The notes below the pieces were generated by a model. It made no database searches. It was given only the letters and a program-made list of their open reading frames with translations, and was not told the DNA's origin. DNA of 39,617 bases from JBATBW01 sp049662565. GTDB taxonomy: Bacteria > Bacillota_I > Bacilli_A > Erysipelotrichales > Erysipelotrichaceae. The stretch spans positions 1 to 39,617 of the forward strand of contig JBATBW010000036.1 in NCBI GenBank assembly GCA_049662565.1, written 5' to 3'. Positions within the stretch are counted from its first letter, which is position 1. Every line of letters starts with the position of its first letter. Positions 33,352 through 39,617 of the stretch are shown here, in pieces. The translations under genes were made by a program, and so were the position numbers.

Positions 33352-34518
33352 TTATAGAATAATTTCGATGTCACTAATTGGGTAAGATTTACAACTATGA
33401 ACATAACCAAATTTTTTATCCGCATGCCTTAGCATCATACCTTTAGATAAGAAAATATTTCCACTAATTAGTTTAACCTTACACAAACTGCATTCGCCGC
33501 TGCGACAACATACATTAACACGAATACCCGCTTTTTCTAACGATGTTAACAGGCTATCCTTAGCTTTAGCTTCAATAATTTGATCGCCAATTTTAACTTT
33601 AAATACTTCTTCTCCCGTTAATTCTTTTGGCCATCCCGCTTCATTTATGATATCTTGTCTACTACCAAACATTTCTCTTTTGATTCTTTTCGCTGGAATG
33701 TTGGCTTTTTCTAATTCTTTTACACAAAAGTCATTCATTACTTGTGGGCCACAAATATAATAAGTACAATCATTGATATTACCAATTAGTTTAGTAATTA
33801 GTTCCATATTTAAAAAACCAGTTGCCCCTTGATAATCTTTAGTTGGTTCTGATAACACTAAATGATAGTGGAAATTTGGATAACTCTTTTCTATTTGTAA
33901 TAACTCTTGATGATAAATAGCTAAATCTAATGAACGCACACCATATAATAAATGCATTTCATGATTATCGCCTAATTGGGTATGCGATCTAATCATACTC
34001 ATAAATGGAGTAATTCCGCTACCACCTGCTAAATATACACTTTTCTTTTGGTGAAAAACAGGATTATAACGAAATACACCTGATGGTCCATTAGCTTTAA
34101 AACAATCGCCAACTTTTACCTCGTCCAAAAAATAATCACTTACAAATCCTGTTTGGATTCTTGCAACTGTTATTTCATAGTAACCGCGTTGTAAGTTACT
34201 ACTTGAAATACTATATGGGCGACTTGTTCTCACTCCTTGAATATTTGTGAAGACGTTAATGTATTGCCCTGCTTCAAATGGCGGTAAATAGCCATTAGCA
34301 CTGACAAAGCGAATACTCTTGGCATCTTTAGTCACTTCATTTATTTCGCTTACTATTAGGTCTAATTCTTCGCTATGAAGTTTGCTGATGATTTCACTAG
34401 CACGGTTCCCTTGATAAATTTTATTGTTATTTACCCGACGCATTACTTCAATATTATTTAAAGTTTCTTCACCATGTACTAGTGTAGATAATAATGTTTC
34501 TTTGATATTTCTACTCAT
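33352..34518 (-). CDS. FNR-type reductase with C-terminal [2Fe-2S] ferredoxin domain
   Basis: This is a 388-residue flavin reductase that passes electrons from NAD(P)H through FAD to a plant-type [2Fe-2S] cluster. A preceding N-terminal ~70-residue helical region is not typical. The FAD site is RPYSISSS, the nucleotide site is YLAGGSGITPFMSMIR, and YYICGPQVMNDF follows. The cluster ligands are in NVCCRSGECSLC and a last Cys in VHSCKSYP. The chosen ATG at 34516-34518 has AGAGGTG upstream; a longer frame overlaps the preceding gene. It starts one base after the flavoprotein stop (34520), so it probably feeds electrons to that partner. Confidence 0.9.
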   Translation of the reverse strand: MSRNIKETLLSTLVHGEETLNNIEVMRRVNNNKIYQGNRASEIISKLHSEELDLIVSEINEVTKDAKSIRFVSANGYLPPFEAGQYINVFTNIQGVRTSRPYSISSSNLQRGYYEITVARIQTGFVSDYFLDEVKVGDCFKANGPSGVFRYNPVFHQKKSVYLAGGSGITPFMSMIRSHTQLGDNHEMHLLYGVRSLDLAIYHQELLQIEKSYPNFHYHLVLSEPTKDYQGATGFLNMELITKLIGNINDCTYYICGPQVMNDFCVKELEKANIPAKRIKREMFGSRQDIINEAGWPKELTGEEVFKVKIGDQIIEAKAKDSLLTSLEKAGIRVNVCCRSGECSLCKVKLISGNIFLSKGMMLRHADKKFGYVHSCKSYPISDIEIIL

Positions 34519-34519
34519 T

Positions 34520-36052
34520 TTACACCTCTTTCGCAATCTTAGTTGCGATTTTATCACCATACATATAGTTTGGTCCAAATCCACAAGCATTAACCCAACC
34601 GCTCGCAAATTCTAAATTTTTAATCTTGCTCTCCGTTGGGAAAAAGAAAACTGATTGGTTTAAATCTTGTTCGAATCCATAAATTGCTCCACCAGGATGA
34701 TTCAAATAACGCATATGGGTAAGTGGGGTAGCTATTTCCAACTCTTCAATATGGTCAGTAAATCCCGGATATTGTTTTTCTAACCGAGCAATAATTCGTT
34801 TACCTGCTTCATATTTAGCTTCATAATATTGTTCAGGAGATAATTCTTGCCATTGTTCTCCATACTTTAAAGTACCGGCAGTGATAACACTTGTCCCTTT
34901 AGGTGATACACTTGGGTCATCCACCGTATAACAAGTCGCAATTAATGGGTCGTTATCTGGTAATAAGTTATAGGCATTCTCAAAATCTTTGTTCGCATCC
35001 AAACTTTCATAATTTAAAGTGAAAGAAGTAGTGAACCCGATTTCTTCAGGAGGGCAATCTAAACCAATGAAGCAAGTTATTGCACTAATCCCTACTGTAT
35101 AAGGTTTTAAATATTCTTTTGCTTCTACTGGTATATCTTGTTCTTCTAATAAATCACCATATGTTGTGATTGGCGAAATATTAGAGATTATTTTCTTACA
35201 ACGATATTCTTCACCATTTTGATCAATTATACCAACCGCTTCTTTACGATCATTTAGTACAATTCTTTGTATTTTATTATTTAAATAAATATCGCCATTA
35301 TTTTTTCTAATTGATTCTAAAATCGCTTGGTTCATCATCATTGATGTCCCTTTTAAATAGAAAGGTTTATCTTCCATATAAATATATGTGCATTTAGCCA
35401 ATATTGCGAAAGGAAAACGAGAAGGTGGCATCCCCATAAAACACCAATAAGCACTTAAAGATAATTGCAATTTAGGATCTTTAAAGAATTCATCTAATAC
35501 TTCTTGAGTACTCTTTAAAGCATAATTAGCTAAAGTTGGATACATTTTTGGGAATCCCGCTTTCATGATTGCTTTTTTAATTGCACTTGGTTCGCCAGTT
35601 GATTGAGCACTCTTTAAGGCAAAAGCATCAGCTTCTTCGTAAAATTTATATACTGTATCAAAATAATCATTAATCCCTTTGGTTTCATTAGGGAATAATG
35701 CGCTTAAATGTTCAATACATTTTTGTCGATCTGCCGGTAAACTTACACCAGTACCATCTGGAAAATTAACTCTGAATAATTCTTTGATTTCAATCCACTC
35801 GATTTGTTCTTCAATTCCATATCGTTTAAATTGATTTCTTAATGGTCCTGGTTTTGCACTTGTACCCATTGAACTCAATTGGTGTAATGCTACTTCAAAT
35901 TCAAAACGTCCACGACAAAAACTTGTTCCACAACCACCGGGAATGTTATGTCTTTCAAATAAAGCAACCTTTTTCCCTTTTTCTGCTAAAGTAGCTGCAC
36001 TTGCTAATCCGCCATTGCCGCCACCGATTACTATTACATCATATTCTTTCAT
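34520..36052 (-). CDS. CrtI/retinol-saturase-like FAD-dependent oxidoreductase
   Basis: This 510-residue flavoprotein belongs to the phytoene desaturase/all-trans-retinol 13,14-saturase superfamily. The dinucleotide site is VIVIGGGNGGLASAATLAEKG (5-25), then ERHNIPGGCGTSF, and the C-terminal FAD segment is LEFASGWVNACGFGPNYMYGDKIA. No carotenoid synthesis genes (crtB, crtE) are nearby, so carotenoid desaturation is not supported. Saturation or desaturation of another isoprenoid or lipid is possible. It lies between a membrane protein gene and a ferredoxin-type reductase gene. The ATG follows AAGGAGACATT. Confidence 0.85.
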   Translation of the reverse strand: MKEYDVIVIGGGNGGLASAATLAEKGKKVALFERHNIPGGCGTSFCRGRFEFEVALHQLSSMGTSAKPGPLRNQFKRYGIEEQIEWIEIKELFRVNFPDGTGVSLPADRQKCIEHLSALFPNETKGINDYFDTVYKFYEEADAFALKSAQSTGEPSAIKKAIMKAGFPKMYPTLANYALKSTQEVLDEFFKDPKLQLSLSAYWCFMGMPPSRFPFAILAKCTYIYMEDKPFYLKGTSMMMNQAILESIRKNNGDIYLNNKIQRIVLNDRKEAVGIIDQNGEEYRCKKIISNISPITTYGDLLEEQDIPVEAKEYLKPYTVGISAITCFIGLDCPPEEIGFTTSFTLNYESLDANKDFENAYNLLPDNDPLIATCYTVDDPSVSPKGTSVITAGTLKYGEQWQELSPEQYYEAKYEAGKRIIARLEKQYPGFTDHIEELEIATPLTHMRYLNHPGGAIYGFEQDLNQSVFFFPTESKIKNLEFASGWVNACGFGPNYMYGDKIATKIAKEV

Positions 36053-36086
36053 AATGTCTCCTTATATTTTATTTCCTGATGTTATG

Positions 36087-36111
36087 TCAAAAAAGGAGCT
36101 AAGCTCCTTTT
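36087..36111 (-). terminator. Internal terminator in redox operon
   Basis: AAAAGGAGC/GCTCCTTTT (36103-36111 with 36091-36099), loop of 3, followed by TTTTTT-type sequence partly within the stem. It begins in the stop codon of the membrane protein gene, so the two downstream genes depend on read-through or on a promoter not clearly visible. Confidence 0.75.
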
Positions 36112-36937
36112 ATAATGCCCATTGAAAACCGATAAAATTAGTTGCGAATCCTAAATATAATACTATACCAATTAATGCAACATTGATTATCATTAAAACT
36201 ACTTGAACATTAGTTTGTTTTGTAAAGTTGACAAACTTGCTAAAACCTTCACTCGCAAATTCTTTTTCAAACCATTGTTTTGCGCCAATTTGTAACCAGC
36301 CACCAATTGCTAATGTATTAGCTCTTAGTAATAACCACATGCCAAAACCACCATAAGCACCTAATCCTAGTGTACAAACACAGCCAATAATTGGTGCAAG
36401 TAAAAATCCAACATGCATTAATGCCACGCTATCGCTAAATTCGTTGGTAACAAACACCCAGTTCCAAATTGTATATGCCACAATGTAAGCTAAACTTGCG
36501 ACTAAAGTTGCACCGCCCACTAAATAAAAACTACCAAATGGTGCTCCAATTGCCCAAGCTCCACGTAATCCTATAACTCCTAGTGCCAAAGCAATACCTG
36601 AAATACCATTTAAATATTTTTTATATCTAAAGATATCCGTAAATGTTGCCTCTAGTATATTAATTATTAACATCAATAAAATGATGTCCACATATATTTG
36701 TGGATTAAAGAAATTTAAAGCGGCAAAGATAATAACAATACGCATTGTTAATAAAGTTGTTAACTTTAGTTTTTCAAAAAATACTGGTTTAGAAAATAGT
36801 AATACCATAATTGATGGAATTACGATCAATGGTATATTTGCTTGAATCGGATAAAAACCACTGATTAATCCCATTCCGCAAATCGCAGCCGTGAACATAA
36901 TCCACTTAAATAAAACTTCTACTTTATTGTTCTTCAT
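36110..36937 (-). CDS. Polytopic membrane protein of unknown function
   Basis: This is a 275-residue protein with about 8 predicted TM helices and no soluble domain. I recognise no family. Segments such as GISGIALALGVIGLRGAWAI and GLGAYGGFGMWLLLRANTLA are glycine- and alanine-rich, as in transporters or quinone- or lipid-handling membrane proteins. The start is the ATG at 36935-36937 after AAAGGGG. The longer frame begins inside the -35 box of the promoter and is excluded. Its position ahead of two redox genes suggests that it supplies the membrane anchor or substrate for them. Confidence 0.75.
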   Translation of the reverse strand: MKNNKVEVLFKWIMFTAAICGMGLISGFYPIQANIPLIVIPSIMVLLFSKPVFFEKLKLTTLLTMRIVIIFAALNFFNPQIYVDIILLMLIINILEATFTDIFRYKKYLNGISGIALALGVIGLRGAWAIGAPFGSFYLVGGATLVASLAYIVAYTIWNWVFVTNEFSDSVALMHVGFLLAPIIGCVCTLGLGAYGGFGMWLLLRANTLAIGGWLQIGAKQWFEKEFASEGFSKFVNFTKQTNVQVVLMIINVALIGIVLYLGFATNFIGFQWAL

Positions 36938-36962
36938 AAAATCCCCTTTGTTTCGTAACCTT

Positions 36963-36991
36963 ATTTTACTAACATCATGCGTAATTGTCAA
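36963..36991 (-). promoter_or_regulatory. Promoter of redox operon
   Basis: TTGACA (36986-36991), a 17-base spacer and TAAAAT (36963-36968) on the minus strand. It places the transcription start near 36956 and fixes the membrane protein start at 36937. Confidence 0.75.
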
Positions 36992-37100
36992 TAATCTAAC
37001 AAATACTCTTTTAAAATATTATGTTTAATCATTGTTTTTTTAAATTTAATACATTTTTTCAAAGTTATGTCTTAAATACTCTGTCATATATATAACATTA

Positions 37101-37141
37101 GTTAAATAACATTTGATATATATCGTTATTTAACTTATAAT
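37101..37141 (+). promoter_or_regulatory. hypB promoter with overlapping inverted repeat
   Basis: TTGATA (37113-37118), a 17-base spacer and TATAAT (37136-37141). A perfect 10-bp inverted repeat GTTAAATAAC (37101-37110) and GTTATTTAAC (37125-37134) flanks the -35 box and fills the spacer, which suggests an operator. Confidence 0.65.
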
Positions 37142-37163
37142 AAATGTACTACGGAGGAATAAA

Positions 37164-37829
37164 ATGAACGAATTTAAAGTATACGAAATTAAGCAAAGTG
37201 TCTTTGCGAAAAATGATCAACAAGCCGATCTATTACGTGAAGAACTTGCTAAACAAAACACTTTTCTTATTAACCTTATGTCATCACCTGGATCAGGAAA
37301 AACAACTACCTTAGTTAATACTATTAAGGCCCTACAAGATGACTATAAAATCGGAGTAATGGAAGCTGATATCGATAGTGATGTTGATGCACACACAATT
37401 CATAACGAAACAAAAGCTAAAGTTATCCAACTCCATACTGGGGGAATGTGTCACCTTGATGCCGATATGACAAAACAAGGAATCAATGAATTAGACATTA
37501 CTGGTATAGACATTGCCATTTTAGAAAATGTTGGCAATCTCGTATGTCCAGCCGAATTTGATACGGGAGCTCATAAAAACGTTATGATCTTAAGCGTACC
37601 TGAAGGGGATGACAAACCATTGAAATACCCACTAATGTTTTCAATTTGTGATGTATTACTTATCAACAAAATTGACGTTTTACCATACTTCAATTTCAGT
37701 ATTGAAGAATGCACAAAACGTGTAAAGAAATTAAATCCAAATATTCAAGTGATACCTATTTCTGCCATCAATAATGAAGGGTTACAACCTTGGATTAACT
37801 GGATAAAAGACCAAGTCAAGAAAGGATAG
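37164..37829 (+). CDS. hypB: HypB-family nickel-insertion GTPase
   Basis: This GTPase delivers nickel to hydrogenase (or urease-like) apoenzymes. At 221 residues it is a compact HypB without the N-terminal metal motif CxxCGC and without a His-rich stretch. The P-loop is SSPGSGKTT (40-48), the metal site is GGMCHLDADM (Cys96, His97), ENVGNLVCPAEFD spans 121-133, and NKID is at 168-171. GGAGG precedes the ATG. No hypA or hydrogenase structural gene lies in the window. The next gene is a multi-cluster flavoenzyme, 3 bases on, so both are co-transcribed. Confidence 0.95.
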   Translation: MNEFKVYEIKQSVFAKNDQQADLLREELAKQNTFLINLMSSPGSGKTTTLVNTIKALQDDYKIGVMEADIDSDVDAHTIHNETKAKVIQLHTGGMCHLDADMTKQGINELDITGIDIAILENVGNLVCPAEFDTGAHKNVMILSVPEGDDKPLKYPLMFSICDVLLINKIDVLPYFNFSIEECTKRVKKLNPNIQVIPISAINNEGLQPWINWIKDQVKKG

Positions 37830-37832
37830 AAA

Positions 37833-39617
37833 ATGGCACTTAGAAAAAAAATAGTAAAACTGGCAAAAATGATAGGAGGATTAACAGGAATACCCAATAA
37901 AATAGATGAAAATGCTCCTGAATATTATTCTCTAGAATGTTGCGTAAGTGATGAACAAGCTGATGTCGCTTTAATAATGGGTCTAAGAAAACCAAGAAAT
38001 GCGCAATATATTGCCCAACATGCGAACATATCAATTGAAGACGCTACAAGAATTGCTGATGAATTAGCCCAAATTGGGGTTGTAAAATCTTATACTGAAA
38101 ACGGCGAAAACTTATACATGATTCAAATCTTTGCTCCAGGTATTTTAGAAATGATGGTATGTAATGATGAGTTGCTAGCAAAATATCCGCAAATCGGAAA
38201 AGCATTTGAAGAATATACAAGAAAAAGAATTTCCACTATCGCTCCTAACCTTCCAATGGGAACGGGAATGATGCGCGTTATCCCAATAGAAACAGCCATT
38301 GATGGCAACACGTCAGCTGTCGATTATGAAAAAATATCTTATTACTTAGATAAATATGATACATATTCGGTATCTAATTGCTCTTGCCGAGCATCAAGAA
38401 GAGTATTGGGCGAAGGCTGTGGACACATTGAAAAAGATATGTGTATCCAAATCGGAAGTGGAGCCGAATACTTTATCAAAACTAATCGGGCAAGACAAAT
38501 ATCTAAACAAGAAGTGTTAGACATCTTAAAAAAAGCTGAAGAAAATGGTTTAATGCATCAAATGCCAAATATTGAAGGTGTTGGTGATAGTGCTGCCATT
38601 TGTAATTGTTGTTCATGCTCATGCTTCGCAATGCGCGTGGCAACATTATTTAGAAATCCCGATGCGATTCGTAGCAACTATGTATCAAAAGTAGATCAAG
38701 AAAAATGTGTTGCATGCGGCCAATGTGTGGAAAACTGTCCAACAAATGCTTTACGTTTGGGTCAAAAATTATGCACAAGCAAACCAATTGACTTCAAAGA
38801 CTTTAACTATAAAAAAGCTAATAATAGCATTTGGAAAGAAAAAGACTGGAATGATGATTATCGTACCGATCGGGAAAATGTTGTAAGTACCGGTACTGCA
38901 CCTTGTAAAACAGCATGCCCAGCCCATATCGCAATTCAAGGATATATTAAGCTAGCTGCTCAAGGAAAATATCGTGAGGCCTTAGAATTAATAAAAAAAG
39001 AAAATCCATTCCCTGCAATTTGTGGTCGTGTATGTCCACATGGTTGTGAAAGTGAATGTACAAGAGCGGATATTGATAGCCCAATCGCAATCGACGAAAT
39101 TAAAAAGTTTATTGCTGATCAAGAATTAAAGAGCAAAAATCGCTTTATTCCGAAAAAACGCAATGACTTCAACAATAAAATAGCAATCGTTGGAGCCGGC
39201 CCATGCGGATTATCATGTGCCTACTATCTAGCATTAGATGGTTATGATATTACCGTATTTGAAAAACAAAATAAACTTGGTGGTATGTTAACATTTGGAA
39301 TTCCATCATTTAGATTAGAAAAAGAAGTAATTAATGCCGAAATCGATGTCTTAAAAGAACTAGGTGTCAAATTTGTAACTAATACCGAAATCGGGAAAGA
39401 TATTACTATCCCACAATTAAGAGAACAAGGATTTGAAGCATTCTATATCGCAATTGGCGCTCAAGGTGGAAGAAGACTAGACATTCCAGGAGCCGATAAC
39501 CAAGATGTAATTGCCGGAATTGATTTCTTAAGAGATGTCGCATTAGACAAAGCCGAAAAATTAAATGGCAATATCATCGTAATTGGTGGTGGTAACGTTG
39601 CCATAGATGTCGCAAGA
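37833..39617 (+). CDS. Multi-[4Fe-4S] GltD/NfnB-like FAD oxidoreductase, 3' end outside window
   Basis: 595 residues are visible and the frame is open at the right edge. Residues about 50-100 resemble a winged helix. Two Cys-rich segments follow (NCSCRASRR...CGHIEKDMC, 181-204, and ICNCCSCSC, 256-264), then a single [4Fe-4S] ferredoxin motif CVACGQCVENCP (292-303). A GltD-type N-terminal Fe-S domain follows (CKTAC 358-362, CGRVCPHGCESEC 397-409). The FAD site IVGAGPCGLSCAYYLA starts at 452 and the NAD(P) site VIGGGNVAIDVAR at 583. It is expected to pass electrons between NAD(P)H and ferredoxin-like carriers. Its coupling to hypB suggests a link to a nickel enzyme or hydrogenase, which is inference. 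Confidence 0.88.
   Translation, partial: MALRKKIVKLAKMIGGLTGIPNKIDENAPEYYSLECCVSDEQADVALIMGLRKPRNAQYIAQHANISIEDATRIADELAQIGVVKSYTENGENLYMIQIFAPGILEMMVCNDELLAKYPQIGKAFEEYTRKRISTIAPNLPMGTGMMRVIPIETAIDGNTSAVDYEKISYYLDKYDTYSVSNCSCRASRRVLGEGCGHIEKDMCIQIGSGAEYFIKTNRARQISKQEVLDILKKAEENGLMHQMPNIEGVGDSAAICNCCSCSCFAMRVATLFRNPDAIRSNYVSKVDQEKCVACGQCVENCPTNALRLGQKLCTSKPIDFKDFNYKKANNSIWKEKDWNDDYRTDRENVVSTGTAPCKTACPAHIAIQGYIKLAAQGKYREALELIKKENPFPAICGRVCPHGCESECTRADIDSPIAIDEIKKFIADQELKSKNRFIPKKRNDFNNKIAIVGAGPCGLSCAYYLALDGYDITVFEKQNKLGGMLTFGIPSFRLEKEVINAEIDVLKELGVKFVTNTEIGKDITIPQLREQGFEAFYIAIGAQGGRRLDIPGADNQDVIAGIDFLRDVALDKAEKLNGNIIVIGGGNVAIDVAR

Noticed and set aside
34520..36052. Carotenoid biosynthesis gene crtI
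   Set aside because: No crtB/crtE/crtM neighbours; the superfamily also contains retinol saturases and other redox enzymes.
37840..38524. Minus-strand short frames opposite the Fe-S flavoenzyme
   Set aside because: They lie antisense to a continuous frame with clear Fe-S motifs and have no ribosome sites.

Overview
The window is AT-rich DNA (roughly one third G+C by eye) with Firmicutes-type gene content and the standard genetic code (TGA is used as a stop). Strong AAGGAGG-like ribosome sites, an RpoE delta subunit, the rpoE...fba-murA2 gene order known from Bacillus, a lysine-rich histone-like tail protein, desulfoferrodoxin, HypB and several Fe-S flavoproteins suggest an anaerobic, low-GC gut-type Firmicute. 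Erysipelotrichia is my best guess. This is inferred from gene content, not from an rRNA.

Left part (1-13.9 kb, nearly all on the minus strand). This is a housekeeping block read right to left: ispF-gltX-HD phosphohydrolase, a terminator, a consensus promoter, then a DUF1934-like gene-argS-rpoE-nptA-MurJ-like flippase, a terminator, a two-gene Mur ligase module, fba and murA2 (cut by the window edge). The Mur module is the most unusual part. A MurT-like ligase carries a fused N-terminal ATP-grasp domain. Its GatD-like partner keeps the fold-defining motifs but has lost the catalytic Cys and His. MurT/GatD normally amidates the alpha-carboxyl of D-Glu in lipid II, so this pair looks retooled to attach something other than glutamine-derived ammonia. 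One candidate is the first residue of a group B peptidoglycan bridge.

Middle part (13.9-25.2 kb). It holds a PfkB kinase/threonine aldolase pair, a membrane protein with a histone-H1-like tail, desulfoferrodoxin, a lipoprotein-ABC transporter operon behind a DUF1846 gene, a HAD phosphatase, a three-gene plus-strand operon (zinc-ribbon membrane protein, DUF5685, J-domain protein) and an Mrp/NBP35 Fe-S carrier ATPase.

Right part (25.2-39.6 kb). It holds a MATE exporter, an RND exporter with a long coiled-coil insertion plus its TetR regulator and a matching operator-like palindrome, a VanZ-like protein, an iron-type alcohol dehydrogenase with a palindrome inside its promoter, a three-gene redox operon (membrane protein, CrtI/retinol-saturase-like flavoprotein, FNR-[2Fe-2S] reductase), and HypB followed by a large multi-cluster Fe-S flavoenzyme that runs off the edge.

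Three intergenic gaps (about 25.22-25.31, 31.31-31.41 and 33.16-33.25 kb) each look like a free-standing small RNA gene: a recognisable promoter, hairpins, a rho-independent terminator, and C- or CU-rich unpaired segments that could pair with Shine-Dalgarno sequences. No CRISPR array, tRNA, rRNA, insertion sequence or prophage was seen.
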